A stretch of 51,658 bases of DNA from a virus. Shown in pieces: positions 9,100 to 18,605 of this stretch (positions are counted from its first letter, which is position 1; the number at the start of each line of letters is the position of its first letter). The translations under genes were made by a program, and so were the position numbers. The DNA lies in the IMG/VR virus record IMGVR_UViG_3300035698_009402, positions 1 through 51,658 of that record; one strand, given 5' to 3'. The notes beneath the pieces were generated by a model, which saw nothing but the letters and a program-made list of their open reading frames with translations, was not told the origin of the DNA and ran no database searches.

Positions 9100-12000
9100 T
9101 GGCATTTAAAAGATTTTCCACAAGCAACGTAGATTTTACCTCAAATGGTGTTTCTGCTATACTAACAGGTAAAAACGGTTTCATAAGTAGAGCTGGGTCT
9201 ATTCCTGTGCTTATAGAAAGTGTTAGTATTATAGATTCTAGTAGTAATTTAGAACTTACTGCTAATAATATGAGTATGTTATATGATAATAACTTTAGTA
9301 ATCATGTATTAGAAGTTAATGATGGATTTTTTGCGGGGTTAAAAGGATTTGATAGTATAGGACTACCTGTAAATCAAAAAGCTAATAGTTTTAGCGATTT
9401 TGGATTTGTAGGATTTAACACTACTATTACCCAAATTTCTAGTAATATACTTATCCATAGTTTAGCAAATAATACTGTTGTAGTAGAAAATACTCTTACA
9501 GGAAGTACTAGATTGGTAGATAAATTACCTGCCACTCCTTTTTATGCATTATTACCTCAAATAATAGATACTAGATATTTCTCTAGTAAAGAATTATTCA
9601 TAAAAGGTACTAGTTTAGTAAAACAGAGATATCACAATGTTAATTCTGTGGCTAGTAGTTATATTGCAGATCTAGGAGTAGTCCCTAGAACTAAAAATGA
9701 AATTATGGTATGGCTTGATGGTATTGAGTTAGCTGCTAGTAATTATACTTGGGATAATTTATCTAATGTAACTTTATCTTTGTTAGATAACCAATTATTA
9801 AGAACAAGAGTTAGTACTTATACAGTGCCTAAAGTAGAGCAGGGGGATAATATATCCTTTTTTGCAGATAATACTTATAGTGTTGCTAATGTTTTTTATG
9901 ATATAGCAGATGGTAGTAGTAATACTTCTTTAACTGATAATCATTTTTATAAGATTAAATTAGGAGAAGCTATAAGGGCTAATGTTAGTGGAGTAAGTTT
10001 TACTAATAAAACATTAGATATCGAAGGAAAAATAAATAATGTTTATGCAAGTAATAATAGTTTTACCTTAGATTATAATGACGCCGCCTATCCTAGTAAC
10101 TATAGGTTATCTAATAATAAATTATATAGCGTACAGAGTGCATTAAGCTTCACTCCTATTACCTTAGGATCAGATAAGGTAATAAGAGGAGTACCTGTAG
10201 GCTTAAATTTAGTAAGAGCTAGAAACAGAAATAGTCAAGCACGTGTAAGTGATACTATTACTGAACAGGTATTTATTGATCAAATACCTATTAGAAAAGT
10301 TACTGATATATCTATAACCGAAAGTTTATTTGTTGACACTACACAAGGTGTATCGGTTAGAATAAGTATTTCTTTTAATGCAATACAAAATCAAGAAGTT
10401 ACAGACTATGAATTAAGTTATAAACTTAATAATTTAAGTGGAGATTTAAGTAGTTTTAATACTGTTAAGCTTCCTTCTTCAGGTATAGGATCAGACGGTA
10501 AAATACGTTTTACTATAAATAATATAGATAGAGGTGCTAGTAGTGCTACTAACGAGATAACTGTAAGAGTAGTTCCTTTAAATAGAAGTATAAGAGGAAT
10601 AGTTAATGAAGTTACTCAAGAAATTATAGGAAAATCTTCAAGCCCTAATGCTGTAGAAACTATATCAGGAGGTCAACAGGGTGAAAATATAATTTTAGCC
10701 TGGTCTTTCGTTACTAACTCTGATGGTACTGTGGCAGACTTAGATCTACAGGAAACTTTAATAAGAAAAATATCAGGAATTATTACGGAAGCAGATGCTT
10801 TAGATAATTGGAATATAGCCTCTACAGTAGCTAGAGTAGCTACCCCTGCTACTAGTATTGTATTAAATATTTCTACTTTCGATATTACGGAAACTTATCT
10901 ACTTAGAGCTAGAGATACTTCAGGAAATGAGAGTGATGAGGTAAAAGCTTTAACTATTACAACTTTTAAACCCGCTAATTCAGAGGTTTTTAAAGTGTAT
11001 AGTGAAGATGCTCCTTCTGTTAGTGTAATAACGGGTATTACTAATGATAATTCTACAGAAAATAATTATCCTAGTTTCTCCGATAGCACTACTGGAGGAA
11101 TAGTAGTTAGTGGTCACAGTTATGCAGATTTATCTAACGGCACAAGCTCTGGATGGACTAGTGTTACGGAGCCTACAGATTTATCTGCGGCGGGCTCTTC
11201 CGCTTTTTATCAAACACAGGTAAGAGATATAGGAGTTTCTGCTACAGGAATAGTAACTATTCGAGCAAATGGGATTAGCACTACAGCTAGTACTTGGAAT
11301 AGTTTATTAAGCAATGTATTAACGGGGGTTACTGAAGCAGGTAGTTCTAATAATGTATTTGTAGATTCTGATTTCGGAGGTATAGGTACGATACTAGGGT
11401 TTAGTAATATAAATGCTGCTACTGTTACTTATGATACTAATAATGGAACTTTAATAAGTGGCGGGTCCTCAGGAAATGTATACGCTATATGGAATTACGG
11501 ACAATTTTCTGGAGACGGAAGTAATGCTAACAGTTTTGCTTTAATAGCAGGTACTGTAGACGCAGATACTATAGAATTAGGGTCTACTTACTATGCTAAC
11601 GGAGAACCTACTGGTTCTAATAATTTTACCAATTTAAATAGTTCCACTAGTTATGCTTTAGTAGATTTAGTACAATACGTAGATGATACTGGTAGTATAA
11701 ATTTCTTAGGACCTAATGAAGCTGTTACTAGCAATATATTAATAAGGTATTCTGAAACTAGTCCTTACGATGCTAACGGCAATGTAGATATAGGAGTATT
11801 TTCTGCAACTCCTAGTACAGATAGTAATGGGTGGAAAAACTATACAGGAGTTAAAAGAACTTTTAGATATTTTCAATTAAAATACCAATTATTTAATAGT
11901 TCTCCCGCTCAAGCAGATTTCGTATTAGATAAGTTTAATTATTTAGTAGATTTAGAAGATAAAATATATAAAGAAAAAATAGACGTTTCTACTACTCCTT

Positions 12001-12191
12001 ATTCTGTGGATTATTCAACAGAAGGTTTTATATTACCCCCAGTAATTAGTATGGTAGTAGAAGGCGATGATAATTTAGTACCTGTAGTAATAGCACCAGC
12101 TACTGCAACTAGTGCAGATATAAATGTATATAATAATGTAGGAGTAGCACAATCTAGTATTAATGTGTACTTCGTAGCAACGGGAGTTTAA
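9099..12191 (+). CDS. Large tail fibre/tip protein downstream of the gpJ-like hub
   Basis: A 1030-residue protein without enzymatic motifs. About residues 1-400 are beta-rich and include the recurring module with V-W-L-D-G-I-E (near residue 205). Around residues 410-590 two fibronectin-III-like stretches are likely. The rest is Ser-, Thr- and Asn-rich, ending in a short beta domain (VISMVVEGDDNLVPVVIAP). Such proteins extend the tail tip. The start overlaps the hub stop (TAATG) and the next gene starts three bases after its stop. No closer function is recognised. Confidence 0.6.
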   Translation: MAFKRFSTSNVDFTSNGVSAILTGKNGFISRAGSIPVLIESVSIIDSSSNLELTANNMSMLYDNNFSNHVLEVNDGFFAGLKGFDSIGLPVNQKANSFSDFGFVGFNTTITQISSNILIHSLANNTVVVENTLTGSTRLVDKLPATPFYALLPQIIDTRYFSSKELFIKGTSLVKQRYHNVNSVASSYIADLGVVPRTKNEIMVWLDGIELAASNYTWDNLSNVTLSLLDNQLLRTRVSTYTVPKVEQGDNISFFADNTYSVANVFYDIADGSSNTSLTDNHFYKIKLGEAIRANVSGVSFTNKTLDIEGKINNVYASNNSFTLDYNDAAYPSNYRLSNNKLYSVQSALSFTPITLGSDKVIRGVPVGLNLVRARNRNSQARVSDTITEQVFIDQIPIRKVTDISITESLFVDTTQGVSVRISISFNAIQNQEVTDYELSYKLNNLSGDLSSFNTVKLPSSGIGSDGKIRFTINNIDRGASSATNEITVRVVPLNRSIRGIVNEVTQEIIGKSSSPNAVETISGGQQGENIILAWSFVTNSDGTVADLDLQETLIRKISGIITEADALDNWNIASTVARVATPATSIVLNISTFDITETYLLRARDTSGNESDEVKALTITTFKPANSEVFKVYSEDAPSVSVITGITNDNSTENNYPSFSDSTTGGIVVSGHSYADLSNGTSSGWTSVTEPTDLSAAGSSAFYQTQVRDIGVSATGIVTIRANGISTTASTWNSLLSNVLTGVTEAGSSNNVFVDSDFGGIGTILGFSNINAATVTYDTNNGTLISGGSSGNVYAIWNYGQFSGDGSNANSFALIAGTVDADTIELGSTYYANGEPTGSNNFTNLNSSTSYALVDLVQYVDDTGSINFLGPNEAVTSNILIRYSETSPYDANGNVDIGVFSATPSTDSNGWKNYTGVKRTFRYFQLKYQLFNSSPAQADFVLDKFNYLVDLEDKIYKEKIDVSTTPYSVDYSTEGFILPPVISMVVEGDDNLVPVVIAPATATSADINVYNNVGVAQSSINVYFVATGV

Positions 12192-12194
12192 TAA

Positions 12195-13445
12195 ATGGTA
12201 TCAAATACATTCGCAACACCTTCAGCAAGCAAGGCTATAAACTTAGCTAGAATAGATTTTAATGAATCTATTAAAGCTACAGTAAGTAATTTTTATGGCC
12301 CTAGTTTTCCTACTAGTGCAGATGTAACTATTCTAGGGAGTGCTACAGCGCCGTTAGATGGAACTTTACATAGAAATTTACATACAGGAGTGCTTTATAT
12401 AAAAGATACTGCTAATGCTAAGGGATTATCTGGAGATTTTACTACTAATGGTATAGGAAGCAGAATAATAGAAAGTTTAGCTGATTATTTTGGGCAAGAA
12501 TCTGGGTTTGAGTTAGGTGAGCTATTTAAAACAGTTGGCGGAAACTCTAGAATATATATGAAAACTAGCAATAGTACTGGCGACAGTAGTATTACTGATT
12601 TAGGTATACCTCCGGAAAACGAGTCTATTACTGCGGGAATGCTAGGCAGTGGAATAGTAAACGGATTAAAAGTTGGTAGTAATGTATCCGTTTTTGAAAG
12701 AAACGAAGTATTTACCGGGCAAAAGGAATTTAAAGGTAATACATTAATAGTTAGTAACACTGATGCTAGCGCTTCGAGTGGTCCAGATTTAGAATTATTT
12801 AGAAATAGTGCTAGCCCTGCTGACGCAGATTTAGCTGGTAGAGTTATTTTTACAGGAAAAGATAGTGGTGGGGATAATGTTGTTTATGCCTCTATAAGTA
12901 CAATATTAAATGACGTAACTGCTTCACAAGAAGACGGCGAATTATTAATTCAACTAATGAACGCAGGTACTTTAAATAACGTAATTCATTTAATTACTGG
13001 AAATATAATGGCATATTCCAATTTAGTATTATCCGATACAAGTAATATATATTCTTCTGAAAATTTTGGAGTATATATGAGTAATACCGCAGCTATAAGC
13101 TTAGATAGTGGTAGACAACATACAATTCAACAATCCTTCAATACGGCTAGTTTATCCGATGGAGCTAATATTTCTTGGAATTTAGATAGTGAACAAGTTT
13201 CGGAAGTTACTTTAGCAGGTAACAGAACTTTGGATAATCCTACTAATATGAAAGATGGCGGAACTTATATAGTAAGAGTAAGACAAGATGGAACTGGGTC
13301 TCGTACCTTAAGTTTTGGTAATGCTTACAAATTTGTGGGAGGTATTTCCCCTACCTTAAGTACTGATGCTAATGCTTTAGACATACTTAGTTTTACTAGT
13401 AATGGTAGCGCTATGTTAGGGGTAGGGTTAATAGGTATAGCGTAA
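12195..13445 (+). CDS. Tail fibre or spike protein with common marine-phage fibre motifs
   Basis: A 416-residue protein. The middle (about residues 190-240) reads SGPDLELFRNSASPADADLAGR followed by VIFTGKDSGGDNVVYASI, a pattern common in phage tail fibres. The last 85 residues (ISWNLDSEQVSEVTLAGNRTL and DGTGSRTLSFGNAYKF) form the terminal beta domain often found with it. The role is receptor recognition or trimer formation. The gene sits within a chain of fibre genes and its stop overlaps the next start (TAATG). Confidence 0.7.
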   Translation: MVSNTFATPSASKAINLARIDFNESIKATVSNFYGPSFPTSADVTILGSATAPLDGTLHRNLHTGVLYIKDTANAKGLSGDFTTNGIGSRIIESLADYFGQESGFELGELFKTVGGNSRIYMKTSNSTGDSSITDLGIPPENESITAGMLGSGIVNGLKVGSNVSVFERNEVFTGQKEFKGNTLIVSNTDASASSGPDLELFRNSASPADADLAGRVIFTGKDSGGDNVVYASISTILNDVTASQEDGELLIQLMNAGTLNNVIHLITGNIMAYSNLVLSDTSNIYSSENFGVYMSNTAAISLDSGRQHTIQQSFNTASLSDGANISWNLDSEQVSEVTLAGNRTLDNPTNMKDGGTYIVRVRQDGTGSRTLSFGNAYKFVGGISPTLSTDANALDILSFTSNGSAMLGVGLIGIA

Positions 13446-14155
13446 TGTTAACTTTTTTCTTTTCAGGGAATACTATCCTTAATGTAATAATATCTAGTAA
13501 TGATACTGACGTAAATTTAAGAACTTTAGTAGATTCTTTAGGTTATTTAGCTGCATCGCATACTGTAGTTAATATTACTATTAATTCTGGAATTGTTATA
13601 GGAGCTACTTCTACTAGTAATCCTGCTATTACTACGGGCAGTTTTCCTGCAGGTACTTTAATTAATCTTATAAATAATGGAATAATTGCAGGTAAGGGTG
13701 GCGCAGCTAGTTCTGGAGGAGTTCCTTTTGGATCGGATGTTGCGGGTCAGAACGGGTTTTCGGGCGGAGTAGCTCTAGAAGCTACTAACGCTATTACTGT
13801 TACAAATAATAATATTATTGGTGGCGGCGGAGGTAGTGGCGGTGGAGGAGCTGGAGATTACATTTTTATAGACAAAGGAAGTCAACAAAATTATAATGGA
13901 GGATCCGGAGGAAGCGGGGCTGGTTATACTAATACAGGATCAGCAGCTACGGAAACAGGGGCTGCAGGCGTAGCAGGACAAGTTAGTGCAGGAGCCGGCG
14001 GAGCGGGCGGAGATTTAGGAGATAACGGTACCGCAGGTACTGCGGGCAATTCTAGCCAGCCAGGCGGTTCTGGAGGTGTTGCAGGATTAGGCGTATCTGG
14101 TATATCTTTTGTAACTTACGCAGTAGAAGGAAGTATTTTAGGAGGCACAAGTTAA
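13445..14155 (+). CDS. Glycine-rich tail protein, adhesin-like
   Basis: A 236-residue protein. The first 80 residues are beta-like. From about residue 85 the protein becomes very Gly-rich, with runs such as GGGGSGGGG and GGSGGSGAG separated by short loops, like the polyglycine sandwich of gp38-type adhesins and other phage receptor-binding tips. The DNA in this stretch is more GC-rich than around it because of GGN codons. TAATG overlaps exist at both ends. Adhesin function is inferred from composition and place only. Confidence 0.55.
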   Translation: MLTFFFSGNTILNVIISSNDTDVNLRTLVDSLGYLAASHTVVNITINSGIVIGATSTSNPAITTGSFPAGTLINLINNGIIAGKGGAASSGGVPFGSDVAGQNGFSGGVALEATNAITVTNNNIIGGGGGSGGGGAGDYIFIDKGSQQNYNGGSGGSGAGYTNTGSAATETGAAGVAGQVSAGAGGAGGDLGDNGTAGTAGNSSQPGGSGGVAGLGVSGISFVTYAVEGSILGGTS

Positions 14156-14346
14156 TGATAATAGAAATTGATAATAAATTTACTACTACTGACGTTATTA
14201 GGAAGGGTATTATACAGAATAAAGAACAATTAGATGAATATATTAAATATAGAAGATCACTTAATTATAAACCTATAATTAGTAAATTACAGTTTCCAGA
14301 TAAAAAATACTGTTATCATAATACTTATGAAGAGGTTACGGTATAA
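14155..14346 (+). CDS. Small protein of unknown function in the fibre operon
   Basis: 63 residues, charged and without a membrane segment or known motif. The start and stop overlap the neighbouring genes as TAATG, which argues that it is translated. It resembles the small fibre-associated or chaperone genes often found between phage fibre genes, but nothing in the sequence proves a role. Confidence 0.5.
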   Translation: MIIEIDNKFTTTDVIRKGIIQNKEQLDEYIKYRRSLNYKPIISKLQFPDKKYCYHNTYEEVTV

Positions 14347-14843
14347 TGGATAGATGGGTTAATACTTTTTTTGTAGAAGAAAATATAATGCTTACTGAAT
14401 GGCAATATCGAAAAAATACTATTGATTATGGAAACTATTTAAGAGACATACCTGCTTTAACGATTCCAGATACTTATATTTATATATCCAAGGGTGGATA
14501 TACTAGATTTAATTGTAATAATATAGAAGAACCTGCGTTTACTGAAAAAACGTTAAATAGTAAATATAACTATCCTATAAGTAAAGGATTGTATACTTTT
14601 AAAATGACACAAGAAACACATAAATGGTGTGTTTCAAAAAATAATTTAGATAATTTAAAAGTAGCTTTTTATACCGATACTGCTGTATCTTTATCGAAAG
14701 GCTTCATTTTTATACTAGAGGGAATTCTTGCTATAAACGGTATTAAGTACAATAAATATACAAAAGTTAATATTTCAAAAAATATTAATTTGAATATAGA
14801 CAAAAACTGTGATATAGTACACATAATTAATAATGGTAACTAA
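14346..14843 (+). CDS. Protein of unknown function in the fibre operon
   Basis: 165 residues, no signal peptide or membrane segment. The C-terminal part (about residues 115-160: FIFILEGILAINGIKYNKYT) has an alternating beta pattern with an E-G...N-G-I turn that could be a small jelly-roll (cupin-like) domain, but the metal-binding residues are not evident. Its start overlaps the upstream stop and its 3' end overlaps the giant fibre gene by 11 bases, so it is likely co-expressed with the fibres. Confidence 0.5.
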   Translation: MDRWVNTFFVEENIMLTEWQYRKNTIDYGNYLRDIPALTIPDTYIYISKGGYTRFNCNNIEEPAFTEKTLNSKYNYPISKGLYTFKMTQETHKWCVSKNNLDNLKVAFYTDTAVSLSKGFIFILEGILAINGIKYNKYTKVNISKNINLNIDKNCDIVHIINNGN

Positions 14844-17800
14844 AACAACTAATAATATAATCAATAATAATACAGTAATGTCTAACCACTATCAAATAGA
14901 ACAGATAGAGGATAGACATTTAGTGTCTGCGTTATTTAACAATGTTAGTTTAGGAAATAACAATTCATGGGTTAATAGTAATGATTTTGTTACATATACC
15001 CTATTAAATAGCAATATCAATTTAACAGAGAGTAATCTTACCGCTTTAATAAAGAATTTTAAAAATAATATTCAATTTACTACTAATTCTTTTTTTAGTG
15101 ATGGGTCAAATGTATTTATTTTAGATAACGCTGCATTAAATGACTTGTCAATAGATGTTTATATTAATGGGTCTAGACAGTCTAATACTGATTGGGTATC
15201 TCATAGTAATAATACTGTTCAATTTAAAGACGATATCCCTGCTAATACTAGTATAGATTTAAAATATATTATAGAAGCACCTAACGTAAAAGTAGATAGT
15301 GATTTAATATATGACTTAAGTGAGAGATATGCAGGTAAAATTTTAGGTAGTACTTCTAAACCTAACTTCTCCATTAATTTTGAGAAAGTAAATAACTCAG
15401 AAACATTGGTTACCGCTGTTCAAAGTGCTGAAACATATACTATAAATGCTAAAAGAGAATTAGAAAGAGTTCCACCGAACACACCTCGTGTGTACCACGA
15501 GCCTAGCACAGGTAAAAGACTTGGAATACTTAGCGAACCTGATAGATATAATTTCTGGCTTGATTCAAGTAATGTGTTGGCTAATACACTTATGTATCGT
15601 ACTGAAGGGACAGGTACTATTAGTGGTAATGTTGCTGAAGCTCCTGACGGTAGTGATAGTGCTTTTTCTTTTATACCTGATACAGATACAGCTACTCATG
15701 CTATTACTATGCATAGCACGTATAGCCCTGGTGTAGGGGATATGGAGTATATAGTAGATATTTTTGTTAAAGACGCTGGATATTCTAATTTTGGACTAAG
15801 AGTATTTGATGATTCTGTTAATTACTTTTTAAGAGCAACTGCAAACCTAGCTAATGGCACAGTATATAATCAAGAAGCGGGTTCTTGGAATATAGATAAA
15901 TTATCTAATGGATGGTTTTGGATTCAGGGGGCTGCTACTCCCACTGCAGGATTCGTATCTCTTTCTGTTAATTTTGAAACACTGCCTGGCGGTGAAATAG
16001 TTCAAGCTAGTTTTCCTGGAGATGGAATTAGTGGTATGTATTTTTGGAAACCTAGAATATCTGCGGGTAATACTGCTTTTATGCCTATTATATATGAAAA
16101 TGATACTGATAATAGTATAATACAAGCCGATAATGTACATTTTGATTTTAATGATTTAGTATCTACAGAAGATAGTGTATACAGAATTTCATCTGTAAGT
16201 ACCTCTACAAATGGTAGTACTGATACTAAAATATTAGATTTAGTAACTGATGATTTTAATGTAATAGTATCTAGTAATATTGTAGGAAGTGTTAGTTATA
16301 GTAATTCATACACATCAACATTAGTTTTAAATGATAGTAATACTACTGCCACCTATAATACCGATTCTAGTAATGTTTTAGCTTTTTATAACAATAGCTC
16401 TGAAAATATAACTAAAGGCAAATTAGGTAGTAATGTTGTACTAAAAAGTGTTGAAGTGTGGAACAAAGAAAAAGATTATGCTAATGCTTATAATATAACT
16501 AATAATATACAAAATCTTCAAACTAGTGATAATTTAATTTTTGATATTACTACTATAGCTGATAGTGAATCTTTTGTGTTACCTGTTATAGGTGGTCAAC
16601 CTTATAATTGTACTATTTCTTGGGGGGACGGTATAAGTAATGTCTGTACTTCTTCTAGTGATAATACTACTCATACTTACGATACTGAAGGTACCTACAG
16701 AATAAACATTGAAGGGGAGTTTGCAGCTTTAAGATTTAGTACTTTAACTACTAGTAGAGATAGAATGACCAGAGTATTAAATTTAGGAAATGTTTCAGCT
16801 ACTTATTATGAATCCATCTTTTATTTATGTTCAAACTTAAAAGAGGTTACAGTAGGTAATGCTAATACTGATTTAGTTATTAGCGGAATGGATTCTTTTG
16901 TTAGTGGATGTTCTGAATTAGAATATTTAAATTTACAAGGATTAGATACTACTCATATGACTACCTTTTCTAGTACTTTTAGAGATTTAGATAAAATAAA
17001 ATATATAGATGCTTCTAATTTAAATACTAGTAATGTAACTTCTATGTTTTATACTTTTGGATATGCTTATGCGGCAGAAAATATAAAAGTAGATAACTGG
17101 ATTACTAATAATGTTACTGATATGACAGGAATGTTTTATGAATGTAATAGCATAGAGAATTTAAATTTATCTAGTTTCAATACTCAAAATGTTACTCATA
17201 TGTCTAGTATGTTATCTCATTGTTATGATGTTTTATCTTTAGATTTAACCAGCTTTATTACTCCTAGTCTAACTAATATGGCAGCAATGTTTAGAAATTC
17301 TAATAGTTTGGTTACTGTAGATGTGTCTAATTTTGTAACTAATAATGTTACTGATATGAATCATGCTTTCGAATCTTGTAAAGCTTTAACTACTGTTGTA
17401 GGTATTGAAAATTGGAATACTTCCAATATTACAAGTTTAGCAGCTTTTGTAAGAAATTGTTCTGAATTAGTTAATTTTGATATTTCTACGATGGATACTT
17501 CCAAAATAACTAGTTTAAATAGTTTTGCAACTCAAGATATACTTTTAGAAACTATAGACATGTCTATTGTTACTAATAATGTATCTGATATGGCTGTTAT
17601 GTTTGATGGTTGTGCTTCCTTAACTACTGTAACCGGTAGTGAAGATTGGAATAATTCTAATGTTACATCTATGGGTTACATGTTTAGAAATTGTACTTCT
17701 TTAGAAACTTTAGATATTACCAACTGGGATACTGTTAAAGTAACTACTTTCATTAGTACATTTTATAATTGTAGTAGCTTATCTAATATAGATCTAAGTG

Positions 17801-18426
17801 TACTAAAAACTTCTAATGCTACTAGTTTTAGTTCTATGTTTTATAATTGCGAAGCATTAGAGACTATTGATTTAACTAATTGGAATACTAGTAATGTTCT
17901 TACAACTTATAATATGTTTGCAGGTATTGCTACTCCCACCACTATTGATTTAACTGGTTGGAATACTTCCAAAAATGCTTCTTTTTATACTATGTTTGAT
18001 CAATCTACTGGAATAACTACTATAACCGGATTAGGGGGTCTTGTTACTTCCAATGCTACTACTATGGGATATATGTTTAGAAATAATTATGACTTACTAG
18101 AAGCAAATGTAACTAATTGGGATACTAGTAATGTAGTTGAGATAACTCAAATGTTTTATAATTCGGACGCCGTTGCAGCTAATGTAACTATAAATGGTTG
18201 GAATGTAGAAAGTGTTGTTTCTGCAAGTAATTTTATGGGATTAACTCAATTACCAACTGCAGAATATGATAATGTATTAGTTAATTGGGAAGCTCAAAGT
18301 GTTCAAGACGACGTTGTTATTAGTTTTGGAACTAGTACTTATACTTCTGGCGGAGCAGTAGAAACTGCTAGAACAGCTTTAATAAACGATCATAATTGGA
18401 CTATAACCGATGGAGGACCAGCTTAA
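14833..18426 (+). CDS. Giant tail fibre with DUF285/BspA-type repeats
   Basis: 1197 residues in three parts. About 1-200 is a virion-attachment-type region that includes the small beta module (VYINGSRQ). About 200-430 contains a PPNTPRVYHEPSTGKRLG motif and a lectin-like region found in many phage fibres. From about 600 comes a PKD-like stretch (SWGDG), then about 18 repeats of 20-25 residues with N-V-T-x-M-x-x-M-F as core, typical of DUF285 leucine-rich-like surface proteins. The repeats probably bind the receptor. The start at 14833 is supported by alignment with the paralogue at 18606. It overlaps both neighbours. Confidence 0.8.
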   Translation: MVTKTTNNIINNNTVMSNHYQIEQIEDRHLVSALFNNVSLGNNNSWVNSNDFVTYTLLNSNINLTESNLTALIKNFKNNIQFTTNSFFSDGSNVFILDNAALNDLSIDVYINGSRQSNTDWVSHSNNTVQFKDDIPANTSIDLKYIIEAPNVKVDSDLIYDLSERYAGKILGSTSKPNFSINFEKVNNSETLVTAVQSAETYTINAKRELERVPPNTPRVYHEPSTGKRLGILSEPDRYNFWLDSSNVLANTLMYRTEGTGTISGNVAEAPDGSDSAFSFIPDTDTATHAITMHSTYSPGVGDMEYIVDIFVKDAGYSNFGLRVFDDSVNYFLRATANLANGTVYNQEAGSWNIDKLSNGWFWIQGAATPTAGFVSLSVNFETLPGGEIVQASFPGDGISGMYFWKPRISAGNTAFMPIIYENDTDNSIIQADNVHFDFNDLVSTEDSVYRISSVSTSTNGSTDTKILDLVTDDFNVIVSSNIVGSVSYSNSYTSTLVLNDSNTTATYNTDSSNVLAFYNNSSENITKGKLGSNVVLKSVEVWNKEKDYANAYNITNNIQNLQTSDNLIFDITTIADSESFVLPVIGGQPYNCTISWGDGISNVCTSSSDNTTHTYDTEGTYRINIEGEFAALRFSTLTTSRDRMTRVLNLGNVSATYYESIFYLCSNLKEVTVGNANTDLVISGMDSFVSGCSELEYLNLQGLDTTHMTTFSSTFRDLDKIKYIDASNLNTSNVTSMFYTFGYAYAAENIKVDNWITNNVTDMTGMFYECNSIENLNLSSFNTQNVTHMSSMLSHCYDVLSLDLTSFITPSLTNMAAMFRNSNSLVTVDVSNFVTNNVTDMNHAFESCKALTTVVGIENWNTSNITSLAAFVRNCSELVNFDISTMDTSKITSLNSFATQDILLETIDMSIVTNNVSDMAVMFDGCASLTTVTGSEDWNNSNVTSMGYMFRNCTSLETLDITNWDTVKVTTFISTFYNCSSLSNIDLSVLKTSNATSFSSMFYNCEALETIDLTNWNTSNVLTTYNMFAGIATPTTIDLTGWNTSKNASFYTMFDQSTGITTITGLGGLVTSNATTMGYMFRNNYDLLEANVTNWDTSNVVEITQMFYNSDAVAANVTINGWNVESVVSASNFMGLTQLPTAEYDNVLVNWEAQSVQDDVVISFGTSTYTSGGAVETARTALINDHNWTITDGGPA
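15466..15494 (+). repeat. 29-base block identical in the two giant fibre genes, copy 1
   Basis: Identical to 19242-19270. The block codes for part of the RVPPNTPRVY motif, and contains a perfect inverted repeat ACACAC-CTC-GTGTGT at 15479-15493. Its codons (CCG, CGT, GTG) differ from the AGA/CCT style of the surrounding gene. Confidence 0.8.
16900..18280 (+). repeat. Coding repeats, DUF285/BspA-like leucine-rich units
   Basis: The C-terminal third of the fibre is a tandem series of units with an aromatic or Leu, then N-x-x-x-x-x-T-S-N-V-T-x-M-x-x-M-F-x-x-C. Typical cores are NNVTDMTGMFYEC, NVTHMSSMLSHC and NVTSMGYMFRNC. DUF285 units are known from Mycoplasma and other surface proteins. At DNA level the units are diverged, so this is not a recent expansion. 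Confidence 0.85.
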
Positions 18427-18602
18427 TGGCCATATTGAATAAAGTTCAAGGAATTTTTATAATTAATGGAGAATTATTAACTGTTTCCTCCAACAGTATG
18501 ATAAGCTATAGACATGATGCTATAGTAGAAGAATTTAATACTTACGAAGAAGCTTTACAAGAGCATAAAAATAGGTTTCCAGAAGCCTATTTAGAGGGAT
18601 AA
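18426..18602 (+). CDS. Small protein between the two giant fibre genes
   Basis: 58 residues from the ATG at 18426, which overlaps the fibre stop (TAATG). An upstream in-frame ATG at 18396 would extend 10 residues into the fibre gene and is less likely. The protein begins MAILNKVQGIFIING and ends FPEAYLEG. It has no known motif. Its place right after a fibre gene suggests a fibre assembly factor or a second tip subunit, which is inference only. Confidence 0.55.
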   Translation: MAILNKVQGIFIINGELLTVSSNSMISYRHDAIVEEFNTYEEALQEHKNRFPEAYLEG

Positions 18603-18605
18603 CCA

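Noticed and set aside
15488-15736. Leu-rich ORF inside the first giant fibre gene in another frame
   Set aside because: It is a shadow of the fibre frame with hydrophobic low-complexity translation and no ribosome site.
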